Below are positions 34,616-43,476 of a DNA stretch of 64,000 nucleotides, in pieces. Source of the DNA: Bacillus sp. FJAT-22090 (GTDB lineage: Bacteria > Bacillota > Bacilli > Bacillales_A > Planococcaceae). Where the stretch lies: the NCBI RefSeq assembly GCF_001278755.1, contig NZ_CP012601.1, forward strand, positions 3,224,154 through 3,288,153, given 5' to 3'. How positions within the stretch are numbered: position 1 is the stretch's first letter; each line of letters starts with the position of its first letter. A program made the translations under genes and the position numbers. The notes beneath the pieces were generated by a model, which was given only the letters and a program-made list of their open reading frames with translations, was not told where the DNA came from and ran no database searches.

Positions 34616-34649
34616 AAAGTAGAGGATTTAGGGCAACTATACATATTGC

Positions 34650-34679
34650 GACCTGAGTTCATCTCAGGTCTTTTTTTAT
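34650..34679 (+). terminator. Riboswitch expression-platform terminator
   Basis: GACCTGAG pairs perfectly with CTCAGGTC across 5 bases, followed by seven T, 60 bp before the first transporter gene. Confidence 0.85.
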
Positions 34680-34738
34680 GTAAGTTGTCCTTTTTTAGTA
34701 GTTAAAAACATAAGTATATATAAAAGGAGAGTAATAGA

Positions 34739-35584
34739 ATGAAAAACAAACTAATAGTTTTAGTAATGTTCGTGTCTATCATGATGCTTTTAGCAGCATG
34801 TGGGTCAAGTAATACAGAAAATAAAGAATCATCATCTTCTAAAGGTGACGACAACACTTTTACAGTTGGTATGGAAGCAGGATATGCTCCATTCAACTGG
34901 ACTCAATTAGATGATTCAAACGGCGGTGTAAAAATTGACGGCAATGCAGAATATGCAGGTGGATACGATGTAGAAATTGCCAAAAAAATTGCTGAAGGAT
35001 TAGGAAAAGAGTTAGTTATTGTGAAAACAGAATGGGACGGACTAGTTCCATCCTTAGAGTCAGGTAAAATCGATGCAATTATTGCAGGGATGTCACCGAC
35101 AGCTGAACGTAAAGAAACAATCGACTTCTCTGAAAACTATTACACTTCTAACTTTGTAATGGTAGTTAAAAAAGGTGGACCTTATGAGGGAGCTACTTCT
35201 ATTCAAGATTTTAGCGGGGCAAAAGTGTCAGGACAATTAAATACTTCACATTATGGCGTAATAGATCAAATTAAAGGTGTAGAAAAACAACCAGCAATGG
35301 ATAACTTCCCTGCAATGCGTGTAGCACTAGAATCTGGAATGCTAGATGGTTATGTTTCTGAGCGTCCAGAAGGAATTAGTGCTTCATCAGCGAACGAAAA
35401 CTTTGCGATGGTTGAATTTACCGATGGATTTGTTGCGGATGAGGAAGAAACAGCAGTTGCGGTTGGACTTAAAAAGGGCAGTGACTTAACAAAACAAATT
35501 AATGATATATTGGCGGGCATTTCAGAAGAAGATCGTCAAAACATTATGGATACTGCCATTAAAAATCAACCCGCTTCTGAATAA
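34739..35584 (+). CDS. Amino acid ABC transporter substrate-binding lipoprotein (lysine by riboswitch)
   Basis: The 281-aa protein has a lipoprotein signal ending LAAC (Cys at about 21), a Ser/Asn/Lys linker and a family-3 periplasmic-type binding domain (VGMEAGYAPFNW, VEIAKKIAEGLGKEL, then AIIAGMSPTAERKETIDFSENYY). It binds a polar amino acid. The lysine riboswitch upstream makes lysine the likely ligand. AAAGGAGAG precedes the ATG. A hairpin after its stop (35597) may keep its level above that of the permease and ATPase. Confidence 0.93.
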   Translation: MKNKLIVLVMFVSIMMLLAACGSSNTENKESSSSKGDDNTFTVGMEAGYAPFNWTQLDDSNGGVKIDGNAEYAGGYDVEIAKKIAEGLGKELVIVKTEWDGLVPSLESGKIDAIIAGMSPTAERKETIDFSENYYTSNFVMVVKKGGPYEGATSIQDFSGAKVSGQLNTSHYGVIDQIKGVEKQPAMDNFPAMRVALESGMLDGYVSERPEGISASSANENFAMVEFTDGFVADEEETAVAVGLKKGSDLTKQINDILAGISEEDRQNIMDTAIKNQPASE

Positions 35585-35596
35585 AGATGAAGTGAT

Positions 35597-35631
35597 ACCG
35601 GCTGCATCTCTTTGCAGTCGGTTTAATTTTT
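35597..35631 (+). terminator. Intra-operon hairpin (partial terminator)
   Basis: ACCG-G-CTGCA pairs with TGCAG-T-CGGT across 6 bases, followed by TTAATTTTT. It sits between the binding protein and permease genes, where leaky terminators often set subunit ratios. Confidence 0.6.
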
Positions 35632-35644
35632 GAGGAGGATAAGT

Positions 35645-36400
35645 ATGAGCATTGAGTATATAATATCAATGGTTACCAATAACTGGCCGATGTTCCTACG
35701 TGGAGCAGGGATGACGCTCTTAATCTCTATCATTGGTACAATCTTTGGAGCCATTATTGGTTTGCTGGCAGGAGTTATTCGAACAATCCCTATGCCAGAA
35801 CGAAAAGCAAAACGAATTTTCTTGAAGATAGTAAATGCAATTCTAACGATGTATATTGAATTTTTCCGTGGTACACCTATGATTGTACAAGCGATGGTTA
35901 TCTATTATGGGTCTGCTTTAGCTTTTGGTGTGGATATGGACAGAACTGCTGCAGCTATTTTTATCGTATCTATTAATACGGGGGCATACATGGCCGAGAT
36001 TGTCCGTGGTGGTGTCATTTCCATTGATAAAGGACAATTTGAATCAGCACAAGCAATCGGTATGAATCATATACAAACGATGCTTCATGTAGTATTACCA
36101 CAGGTAGTACGAAATATTTTACCAGCTACAGGAAACCAATTTATTATAAATATTAAAGATACGTCAGTACTGAATGTAATAGGTGTAACAGAACTATACT
36201 TCCAAACAAAAACCGTTGCGGGAATCAGCTTCAAATATTTTGAGCCGTTTTTTGTTGCGTGTATTTTGTACTTCGTTATGACGTTTACGGTGACAATCAT
36301 TTTACGTTATGTTGAAAGAAGATTAGATGGTCCTGAAAATTACAGTATGATTGGTCAACCAACACAAGTCACACTACCAAAAAACAATGCGGGATTATAA
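35645..36400 (+). CDS. Amino acid ABC transporter permease (lysine by riboswitch)
   Basis: The 251-aa His/Glu/Gln/Arg/opine-type permease has five or more helices. It shows the family segment [19 protein letters not shown] and the EAA loop [21 protein letters not shown]. The ATG at 35645 follows AGGAGGATAAGT. It forms the membrane channel for the importer with the genes on both sides. Confidence 0.93.
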   Translation: MSIEYIISMVTNNWPMFLRGAGMTLLISIIGTIFGAIIGLLAGVIRTIPMPERKAKRIFLKIVNAILTMYIEFFRGTPMIVQAMVIYYGSALAFGVDMDRTAAAIFIVSINTGAYMAEIVRGGVISIDKGQFESAQAIGMNHIQTMLHVVLPQVVRNILPATGNQFIINIKDTSVLNVIGVTELYFQTKTVAGISFKYFEPFFVACILYFVMTFTVTIILRYVERRLDGPENYSMIGQPTQVTLPKNNAGL

Positions 36401-36419
36401 AAAGGAAGGAGTGGATAAT

Positions 36420-37154
36420 ATGGAAAAAGTAATTGAAATACAACATTTAAATAAATCCTTTGGTAACCATGAAGTATTAAGAGATATAGACTTTTCCGTG
36501 AGCAAGGGAGAAGTTGTATGCATCATCGGTTCTTCTGGATCTGGTAAATCCACACTTCTCCGTTGCGTAAATCTATTAGAAAAACCAAGCGGTGGACAGA
36601 TTATTTATCATGGTGAAAATATATTAGATGATAAACATGATATCCATGCTTACCGAACAAAGCTAGGAATGGTTTTCCAACAATTTAACTTATTTAATAA
36701 TCATAATGTGTTAAGTAACTGTGTTGTTGGGCAAGTAAAAGTGTTAAAAAGGTCTAAAGAAGAAGCAGAGAAAAAAGCACTCAAATATTTGAAAGTGGTT
36801 GGTATGGACCAATATGTGAATGCAAAACCAAGTCAATTATCAGGTGGCCAAAAACAACGTGTTGCGATCGCTCGAGCTTTATCGATGGAACCAGATGTTA
36901 TGCTGTTTGATGAACCAACCTCCGCTCTGGATCCAGAGATGGTGGGAGAAGTTCTGAAAGTAATGAAGGAACTAGCCGAAACAGGGCTTACTATGTTAAT
37001 CGTAACGCATGAAATGGAATTTGCAAAAGAAGTTTCCGATCGAGTTGTATTTATGGATAAAGGGGTTATTGCAGAAGAAGGAAGCCCTGAACAAATTTTT
37101 AATAATCCAACACAAGAACGAACGAGAGAGTTTTTAAAGCGTACATTAAAATAA
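36420..37154 (+). CDS. Amino acid ABC transporter ATP-binding protein (lysine by riboswitch)
   Basis: The 244-aa ABC ATPase has Walker [10 protein letters not shown]-loop FQQFNLF, signature LSGGQKQR and Walker [13 protein letters not shown] followed by the switch His in VTHEMEFA. The ATG at 36420 follows AAGGAGTGG, 20 bp after the permease stop. It is the last gene of the lysine-riboswitch operon and is followed by a terminator. Confidence 0.95.
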   Translation: MEKVIEIQHLNKSFGNHEVLRDIDFSVSKGEVVCIIGSSGSGKSTLLRCVNLLEKPSGGQIIYHGENILDDKHDIHAYRTKLGMVFQQFNLFNNHNVLSNCVVGQVKVLKRSKEEAEKKALKYLKVVGMDQYVNAKPSQLSGGQKQRVAIARALSMEPDVMLFDEPTSALDPEMVGEVLKVMKELAETGLTMLIVTHEMEFAKEVSDRVVFMDKGVIAEEGSPEQIFNNPTQERTREFLKRTLK

Positions 37155-37205
37155 GAATTGTATATCCTTTTAGGACAATTTTATTATTATACTTGATTAT
37201 TATTT

Positions 37206-37241
37206 GGTTTCCCTTCAACATGAGAAGGGAAGCCTTTTTTA
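37206..37241 (+). terminator. Terminator of the lysine ABC operon
   Basis: GGTTTCCCTTC pairs with GAAGGGAAGCC across a short loop, followed by six T. Confidence 0.85.
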
Positions 37242-37368
37242 TTTTCCTTTATTAAACTTCATTGTTGATAGAAAAATATATTTAAGGATAGAGCATGTTA
37301 AGATGCATGTGTAATAAATAACGGGGCCTGTAGTATAAATATTATTAGATTCTAAAGGGGTTATATTA

Positions 37369-38169
37369 ATGGCTAATGTTATCGTTCGTAATAATGTAAA
37401 AGTACTGGGAGATGGAGAGAAAACGATACTATTTGGGCATGGATTTGGTTGCAGTCAAAGTATGTGGCGATTGATGGTACCTTTTTTTGAATCGAAGTAT
37501 CGGATTGTTTTATTCGATTATGTTGGGTCAGGTAAGTCAGATCTCACAGCATATGACCCAGAAAAATATAATACGCTAAATGGTTATGCTCAAGATTTAA
37601 TAGAGATTATAGAAGAGTTAGATCTTAATAAGGTCATTTTTGTAGGTCATTCCGTAAGTTCGATGATAGGGATGCTAGCTTCTATAAAACGTCCAGACTA
37701 TTTTGAAAATATTATTATGATAGGTCCATCTCCTCGCTATTTAAATGACGGAGCCTATGTTGGAGGCTTTGAAAGTAGTGATGTAACGGAACTTCTAGAT
37801 TTGATGGAAATGAATTTTGAAGGATGGGCAAGCTTTATGTCACTACTTGCAATGCAAAATCCAGAAAAGCCAATGCTTGCGCAAGAGCTGGAGAAAAGCT
37901 TTACTTCAGTAGATGAAGAAATAACTAGACAATTCGCTAAAGTGACCTTCTTATCTGATCATAGAGAGGATTTGGCACAGTCTACTGTTCCTACGCTCAT
38001 TATTCAATGTTCACATGATAGTATCGTTCCAATTGAGGTTGGAGAATTTTTGCATCATCATCTGAAAAATAGTACGTTTCGATTAATGAAAGCAAAGGGT
38101 CACTATCCTCATCTTAGTCATTCTGAAGAAACAGCTCGTTTAATAAATGAATATCTTTTGTTATCTTAA
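37369..38169 (+). CDS. RsbQ-like alpha/beta hydrolase
   Basis: The 266-aa protein matches the RsbQ/KAI2-D14-like hydrolases: FGHGFGCSQSMWR at the oxyanion region, LFDYVGSGKSDL, the nucleophile elbow GHSVSSMIG (Ser near 96), the acid in CSHDSIVP and the base in KGHYPHLSH. In B. subtilis RsbQ supplies an unknown small hydrophobic signal to the PAS domain of the phosphatase RsbP in the energy-stress pathway. Here the gene 33 bp downstream encodes a PAS-GGDEF protein instead. AAAGGGG precedes the ATG. Confidence 0.88.
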   Translation: MANVIVRNNVKVLGDGEKTILFGHGFGCSQSMWRLMVPFFESKYRIVLFDYVGSGKSDLTAYDPEKYNTLNGYAQDLIEIIEELDLNKVIFVGHSVSSMIGMLASIKRPDYFENIIMIGPSPRYLNDGAYVGGFESSDVTELLDLMEMNFEGWASFMSLLAMQNPEKPMLAQELEKSFTSVDEEITRQFAKVTFLSDHREDLAQSTVPTLIIQCSHDSIVPIEVGEFLHHHLKNSTFRLMKAKGHYPHLSHSEETARLINEYLLLS

Positions 38170-38202
38170 ATGTAATTTGTTCTTCGAAAGGTTGTGTAAA
38201 AA

Positions 38203-39195
38203 ATGAAGGAGAGGCTAAACTCGGCTCCTTTTGGCTATCTTTGTATTACAAATCAAGGCGTGATCACTGAAATAAATGAAACGTTTTGTAATATGGTCGG
38301 TCATACATTTGAAGAATTATTAAATACTCATATAGAATCTATCATGTCTATTGCCAACAAGTTACTTTTTCATACATACTTTTATCCGTTTCTCCAATTA
38401 AATGGGCATGTGGAGGAAATGTATTTAAGCTTAAAAGATCATGAGGGAAAAGACGTTCCCTTGTTATTAAATGCAAAATCTTTTAAACAAGATGATGTTG
38501 AAGGTGTCGACTGTGTATTCATGCAAATGGGAAAACGTATTGATTACGAGCAGCAAATACGTTCAGCTAAAAAACAGGCAGAGGAAGCATTACGAGAAAA
38601 AAATCAAGCACTAGATAAACTTGAACAGCTTCACAAGGAAATAGAAACAAAGCAAAGTCTATTAATGGAGTTAAATACAAAGCTAGAGAAACTATCCGTG
38701 ACAGATTCACTTACGGGATTAAAAAATAGACGCTTTTTCATGGAAAGACTGGAAGAGCATATCGTTTTATTCCAAAAAAACAACTTGCCTTTCTCATTAC
38801 TCATTATAGATATAGATTTTTTTAAAAAGGTGAATGATACTTGGGGACATCTAATAGGAGATCGTGTATTAATAAAACTAGCTGAAATTTTGAATAGTAC
38901 TTTTAAAGTGGAGGATATTGTTGCCCGTTACGGTGGGGAAGAATTTGTAGTCCTTCTACCGGACGCAAATAAAGAAAAAGCGAAAGAAAAAGCTGAAGAA
39001 TTTAGAAGAGCTGTACAATCCGCTGAATGGAAAATCGACCAAATAGTAACGGTTAGTATTGGAGTGGCTACAATCCAAAATGGCGATTCCGATATGTTGA
39101 TTATATCCAATGCGGACCAAGCACTTTATACATCTAAAGAGAACGGAAGAAATCGAGTGACGCATATAGAGGATATTTTAGAAAGACTTAGATAA
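38203..39195 (+). CDS. PAS-coiled coil-GGDEF diguanylate cyclase
   Basis: The protein has 330 aa. A PAS domain (about 1-110, with GYLCITNQGVITEINETFCNMVG) is followed by a charged coiled coil (about 115-165) and a GGDEF domain (about 168-325). The active-site loop is ARYGGEEF, and SVTDSLTGLKNRR leads in. It should make cyclic di-GMP. It has no membrane segment, so its signal is cytosolic. The RsbQ-like hydrolase gene directly upstream probably delivers the ligand for the PAS domain, as RsbQ does for RsbP. GGTTGTGTAAAAA precedes the ATG, a weak ribosome binding site. Confidence 0.9.
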   Translation: MKERLNSAPFGYLCITNQGVITEINETFCNMVGHTFEELLNTHIESIMSIANKLLFHTYFYPFLQLNGHVEEMYLSLKDHEGKDVPLLLNAKSFKQDDVEGVDCVFMQMGKRIDYEQQIRSAKKQAEEALREKNQALDKLEQLHKEIETKQSLLMELNTKLEKLSVTDSLTGLKNRRFFMERLEEHIVLFQKNNLPFSLLIIDIDFFKKVNDTWGHLIGDRVLIKLAEILNSTFKVEDIVARYGGEEFVVLLPDANKEKAKEKAEEFRRAVQSAEWKIDQIVTVSIGVATIQNGDSDMLIISNADQALYTSKENGRNRVTHIEDILERLR

Positions 39196-39292
39196 AACTT
39201 AGTGCAGGACTGCTCGCTGCAAGTTAACGTAAAGAAAATGAATAATTATCATTGTCAATAAAATAGAATGAATAGTTCCTTTAAAAAATGAG

Positions 39293-39319
39293 GAGGTTGT
39301 TAATGTACCTCTTTTTTTT
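39293..39319 (+). terminator. Possible terminator after the GGDEF gene
   Basis: GAGGT pairs with ACCTC across 9 bases and a long T run follows. The stem is short, so support is modest. Confidence 0.5.
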
Positions 39320-39392
39320 GTTGAAAGTAATTTCATACTTTCCTCACAAAGAGTAGCTATACTAGGTTAAAGATATAATAAGGAGGATTATC

Positions 39393-39923
39393 ATGAAAAA
39401 AATAATTTTAGTATCATTTATTTTCATGTTTGCTTTTGCAAATTCAGCTTGGGCACATACAGGATTAGAGAGTTCCAATCCTGAAAGTGGGCAAGTTGTA
39501 ACAGAAGAACTAAATGAGATTTCCCTCATTTTTGAAGGGAAAATAGAACAAAGTAGCACCTTTGAATTAATGAATTCTAATGGTGAGTCAATTCCAGTTG
39601 AAAATATTTCAGTAAATGAAAATCAAATGATTGGAACTTTAGCGATACCTTTAGAGACTGATAGTTATGAAATCGCTTGGAATATCGTTGGAGCAGATGG
39701 GCATCCAATTGAAGGAACTGTTCCTTTCACTGTAGAAATTCCTGCAGCGGAAACAACAGAGAACGAGGAAGTAGAACAAGCAGAGACTATAGCAGCACCT
39801 AGTACAGACCAAGTTGAGCAAACAGAAGAAAGTCAATCTTCATCTAGTACAATTCCTATTATTGTTGTAGCATTGATTGTTATCATTGGTGGGGTCTTCT
39901 TCTGGTTACGTAGAAAGAAATAA
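39393..39923 (+). CDS. CopC-domain copper-binding protein with C-terminal anchor
   Basis: The 176-aa protein has a signal peptide cut after SAWA, leaving an N-terminal His in HTGLESSNPESG, the expected copper ligand. A CopC immunoglobulin-like domain (about 22-118) contains a second His in ADGHPIEG. A Glu/Thr/Gln-rich linker and a C-terminal transmembrane helix with an RRKK tail follow. It should hold Cu(II) on the outer membrane face and pass it to CopD, encoded 3 bp downstream. AAGGAGG precedes the ATG. Confidence 0.9.
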   Translation: MKKIILVSFIFMFAFANSAWAHTGLESSNPESGQVVTEELNEISLIFEGKIEQSSTFELMNSNGESIPVENISVNENQMIGTLAIPLETDSYEIAWNIVGADGHPIEGTVPFTVEIPAAETTENEEVEQAETIAAPSTDQVEQTEESQSSSSTIPIIVVALIVIIGGVFFWLRRKK

Positions 39924-39926
39924 TAG

Positions 39927-41015
39927 ATGCTTATGACTGTTTTTAGTGAGGTACTATTATACCTTTGTTTCTCCATTTTGATAGGTAGTTTTCTAATTTC
40001 TCTTGTACCAAGTTCTTTTAAACCTGAGATTCTTGTACAAAGAAGGGTTCAAATTATCGCTACTGTTGGAATTGCACTTTTTTCGTTTATTCCAATTTTG
40101 CTGCTTGTCTTACAATTAGATCAGGAAGAAAATTTTGTAGGAACACTTCAAATGGTCTTAAATACATTTGAAATAGGTAAAGCTTGGTTTTTTACATTCA
40201 TCGTAGCTAATATGTTATTTATATTTCTTCTTTGGTTTGATGATCAAAAGAATCAGTTATATGCATACGGAGGACTTGCTTTCACTTTCCTTTTAATTTT
40301 AGGTTTTGGCTGGGCAAGTCATGCAAGCTCTGTAGGATACATAAAAGGGTTTATCATTCATACAAGTCATTTTGCAGCGGTAACGGTTTGGGTGGGAATT
40401 CTACTTGTAGTTAGTTGGTTTTCAAAAGGATTTTCAAACTGGTTGAAGTTTTTAAAATGGTTTTCACCAGTAGCAATCGTATGCTTCAGTATTACAATCG
40501 CTTCGGGAATAGGGTTAATGACGTTCGTAATGGATTTTGCAACGTATACAGATACCTGGATGCTCTCATATGGACAACTTCTGCTTATTAAACATTTATT
40601 CATTATTCCATTGATTGTATATGCAGCTATCAATAGCTTATTCGTTAAAAAGAAATTAATAAAATATCCAAACTTTAACCCTAGACCTTGGTCAAAAATA
40701 GAGAGCCTAATTATTCTACTCATTTTTTCTGTCACTGCAGCACTTAGCAATCAATCACCCCCTAGTGAAAATACGTTTAAAAATGAGGGGCCATCTAGAC
40801 TGTTCAGTTATTTCTATCAAGGTCAAAACCTTCAGGTAATGCATGTAGAACTAGCATTTAATGCTACAGGTTTTTCTCTATTTGTATTATCTATACTTTT
40901 AATAGGGTTAACTATTTATGCTTTTCTTAAAAAAGCACCAGCTTTGATAACGTTCTTTTTAAGCATACTATTTGTCTTTTCAAGTTATTTAGCGTTAATT
41001 TTGAGTATTACATAA
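39927..41015 (+). CDS. CopD-domain copper transport membrane protein
   Basis: The 362-aa protein has about nine hydrophobic helices, with the CopD signature in HTSHFAAVTVWVGILLVVSWF near residue 145. With CopC it is thought to move copper inward; in Bacillus a CopC-CopD fusion (YcnJ) does this. Here the two domains are separate genes 3 bp apart. The ribosome binding site is weak (AGAAAGAAATAATAG), consistent with coupling to copC. Confidence 0.88.
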   Translation: MLMTVFSEVLLYLCFSILIGSFLISLVPSSFKPEILVQRRVQIIATVGIALFSFIPILLLVLQLDQEENFVGTLQMVLNTFEIGKAWFFTFIVANMLFIFLLWFDDQKNQLYAYGGLAFTFLLILGFGWASHASSVGYIKGFIIHTSHFAAVTVWVGILLVVSWFSKGFSNWLKFLKWFSPVAIVCFSITIASGIGLMTFVMDFATYTDTWMLSYGQLLLIKHLFIIPLIVYAAINSLFVKKKLIKYPNFNPRPWSKIESLIILLIFSVTAALSNQSPPSENTFKNEGPSRLFSYFYQGQNLQVMHVELAFNATGFSLFVLSILLIGLTIYAFLKKAPALITFFLSILFVFSSYLALILSIT

Positions 41016-41017
41016 GA

Positions 41018-41062
41018 AATAGGCTATCCTCTAAGTTTTATTAGAGGGAAGCCTATTCTTTT
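41018..41062. terminator. Bidirectional terminator between copD and an MFS gene
   Basis: AATAGGCT..CCTCTAA pairs with TTAGAGG..AGCCTATT, followed by CTTTTTG. The genes on both sides converge here. Confidence 0.85.
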
Positions 41063-41064
41063 TG

Positions 41065-42255
41065 TTACTCTGTAGCTAAATTAGCTTTTTCTTTTCGTCC
41101 ATGAAGGAGAAAATATGGAACAATAGTAAGGAGAACAAGTGCTCCTAAAATAACATATAGCAAGCTATATCCAGTAAAAGGAATGATAAAACCAAGAAGA
41201 TATGGTCCAAAACCAAGACCTGCATCCAAGAATATAAAAAATGTAGATGTTGCGAGGCCCATCCGGTGGGGTGGGGTAAGTTTTACAGCCACTGCTTGAG
41301 TGGTAGACTGCATATTACCAAAACCAAGTCCAATTAGTACACCAGCTAATAAAAAAGTGAAGCTATTATTTGCTACACTGAGTAGAAGCATACCAACGCC
41401 AAAAATGATAAAAGCAGGATACATAATGTAGTTTGCACCTTTAATATCTAGTAGGCGGCCAGTAACTGGTCTAGATATAAGGATTGCTACAGCATAAACG
41501 ATAAAGAAGAAACTAGCTGTTTCCACTAATTCAATTTTTATCGCATAAAAATTAATAAAGGATAGAACACCGGAGTAACAAAATGCGACGGTTAGAATAA
41601 TGAACGCGATGGGTAAAGTCTTTGGTTCCACAAAATTGGATAGTTTAAAACCTTTTGTTTCTTCGTTTTTGATAACCTTTTCAGTTGCAGGTACATATAG
41701 AAAGAAGGTAGTGAGGAGACTTATGATTCCTAATGCTAGACAGAAACCGAAAATGACTTGGAAACTAGTATGTTGACTCATATAAATTCCGATGAAAGGT
41801 CCAATGGCAGTTGCCAGCGTAGAACTCATACTGAAATAACCAATACCTTCGCCTTTTCTAGACATTGGTATAATTTGTGCAACAATTGTTCCGGCTGCCG
41901 TACTCGCTATTCCCAAAGTTAAACCATGAAGGAATCGATTGATTAGTAAGAAAGTTAAGCCGAAATTCACATAATATAAAGAGGTTGTTAGTGTAAATAA
42001 AGCTAAACCAACAAATAATGTTTTTTTCCGACCAATCACGTCCATAGGACGACCAATGAAAAGTCGACCAATTAAAGTTCCAATGATAAAAATTCCTGTT
42101 ATTAAACCTGCTTCACTAGTAGAAGCCTCGTATTCACTTACTGCATAAACGGCTATTGTGACCATCAACAAATAAAAAATTAATATTAATAAAAAGTTAA
42201 TGGACGATACGACAATAAAATCTTTCGTCCATAGTTTGGCTCTTGATTGATTCAT
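41065..42255 (-). CDS. MFS efflux transporter
   Basis: The 396-aa protein has twelve helices, with motif A as GRLFIGRPMDVIGRKKTLF between helices 2 and 3 and motif C-like GIASTAAGTIVAQ in helix 5. It looks like a drug-type antiporter (YfmO/YttB-like). Its start overlaps the stop of the MarR gene by 4 bp (42252-42255). This pairing and the palindrome upstream argue for an inducible efflux unit. Confidence 0.88.
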   Translation of the reverse strand: MNQSRAKLWTKDFIVVSSINFLLILIFYLLMVTIAVYAVSEYEASTSEAGLITGIFIIGTLIGRLFIGRPMDVIGRKKTLFVGLALFTLTTSLYYVNFGLTFLLINRFLHGLTLGIASTAAGTIVAQIIPMSRKGEGIGYFSMSSTLATAIGPFIGIYMSQHTSFQVIFGFCLALGIISLLTTFFLYVPATEKVIKNEETKGFKLSNFVEPKTLPIAFIILTVAFCYSGVLSFINFYAIKIELVETASFFFIVYAVAILISRPVTGRLLDIKGANYIMYPAFIIFGVGMLLLSVANNSFTFLLAGVLIGLGFGNMQSTTQAVAVKLTPPHRMGLATSTFFIFLDAGLGFGPYLLGFIIPFTGYSLLYVILGALVLLTIVPYFLLHGRKEKANLATE

Positions 42256-42686
42256 TCGTGTTCACCTTTCGTTAAAATATTTTTTCGTATTTCTTCCATC
42301 AAACGAATTGAATTAAGTTGATCGGACTCAGAAATTCCTTTTAAAATATGCTGTTCATATTTATCTACTGTTAGTCGAACCTCTTCATATACCTGTTTGC
42401 CTAGTAAGGTCAACTGTATTCTTTTTTCGCGTTTATCTTTACTGGGCATTTGTTCTACAATTCCTAGTTCTTCTAAACGGTTTATTGTTCTTGTGACGGT
42501 GGGTTTTTCAACATTTTGGTAATTAGAAAGTTCGACAAGTGTAGCGGAAGACTGATTGGATAAGTAATATATGATGGTCCACTGTGCTCGATACAAGCCG
42601 TGTTTAGCCAGTTGTAAATTTAAATGATGCTCAAAAGGACGGTACAAAAGTGAAAATTGACGAAAAAATTCACGATACGTAGTCAT
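42252..42686 (-). CDS. MarR-family repressor of the MFS gene
   Basis: The 144-aa protein has a winged helix at about 30-100 (TLVELSNYQNVEKPTVTRTINRL and the wing PSKDKREKRIQLTL) with dimerisation helices at each end. It is the first gene of a two-gene operon with the MFS exporter. A 12-bp inverted repeat lies 20-62 bp before its start, probably its own operator. Confidence 0.9.
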   Translation of the reverse strand: MTTYREFFRQFSLLYRPFEHHLNLQLAKHGLYRAQWTIIYYLSNQSSATLVELSNYQNVEKPTVTRTINRLEELGIVEQMPSKDKREKRIQLTLLGKQVYEEVRLTVDKYEQHILKGISESDQLNSIRLMEEIRKNILTKGEHE

Positions 42687-42705
42687 AATCTAACACTCCT
42701 AAAAT

Positions 42706-42748
42706 AAATTAGTTACCCATGATAATAGTTATCTTAGGTAACTAATTT
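42706..42748. promoter_or_regulatory. Inverted repeat, probable MarR operator
   Basis: AAATTAGTTACC and GGTAACTAATTT form perfect 12-bp arms 19 bp apart. The position just upstream of the MarR-MFS operon suits autorepression. Confidence 0.75.
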
Positions 42749-42870
42749 AATATAACAGAGAATTAATGAGTTGAAAAGACCTTTTATAAAATAGCTATGT
42801 AAATGTAATTTATTTCTATGTTGCTCGCGCATCTTTAAAATATCCGTTTATTATAATAAATTAACAAAAA

Positions 42871-42910
42871 AGCTCCTACTTAACCGTAATAGAACAGTTA
42901 AGTAGGAACT
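42871..42910. terminator. Terminator after the heme monooxygenase gene
   Basis: AG-C-TCCTACTTAAC pairs with GTTAAGTAGGA-A-CT around a 12-base loop. On the minus strand it follows the stop at 42919. Confidence 0.75.
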
Positions 42911-42918
42911 AATTATCA

Positions 42919-43257
42919 TTATTTAGATGGTATGGCTTCAATTGTAGAGGCAACTTTTGTAATAACTAGTTCACTTCCTAGAAGTGGTGATTCTTGAGAA
43001 GTAGATTTTGATTCGGAATTTGGTCGTTTGTGCGATTCTTTGAAGGCATCACTGTTTTTCCAAGCCTCGAAATTCTCAAGGTTTTCCCAATACATATTTA
43101 CATTTAACTCATCATATTCTGTAAGGTTTTGTGTAATTGTTACTTCTACTTTTACAAAACCCTCCATTTGTTGTAATGCACCTGGTTTAGTGAAATTAGG
43201 TGCCATTTTTTCAGCAAAGCCTGGTTTTGTTTTAATTTTGTTTGTGACAATATACAT
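42919..43257 (-). CDS. Heme-degrading monooxygenase (IsdG/HmoA-like, ABM fold)
   Basis: The 112-aa protein begins MYIVTNKIKTKPGFAEKM and has the segment FEAWKNSDAFKESHKR, with an Asn in the first strand, a Trp and a His in the positions known to matter in IsdG-type heme oxygenases. It is predicted to open heme and release iron. The ATG at 43257 follows AAAGGAG; 28 extra in-frame codons upstream are not family-like. I could not find a convincing Fur box in the 219 bp upstream. Confidence 0.82.
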   Translation of the reverse strand: MYIVTNKIKTKPGFAEKMAPNFTKPGALQQMEGFVKVEVTITQNLTEYDELNVNMYWENLENFEAWKNSDAFKESHKRPNSESKSTSQESPLLGSELVITKVASTIEAIPSK

Positions 43258-43476
43258 GTAGCCATTACTCCTTTTCGAGTTATTTGATAAAAACAGTATA
43301 CCATCTTTTATGTGTTTCACCTTGTAGGACGCGCAACCCAAAAATTTTCCTCTCTAAACAGTAAAACTTAATTGATATTTATCTTAATCTAATCCATTAT
43401 TAATAATAGACAGTCTTTTCGTAATCCGTAAATAGAGGATACGCAGAAGAAATATATTCTATGAAGGAAGAATTTT

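Noticed and set aside
43258-43476. Fur box before the heme monooxygenase gene
   Set aside because: The AT-rich stretch around 43370-43410 has only scattered matches to the Fur consensus and no symmetric 7-1-7 site.
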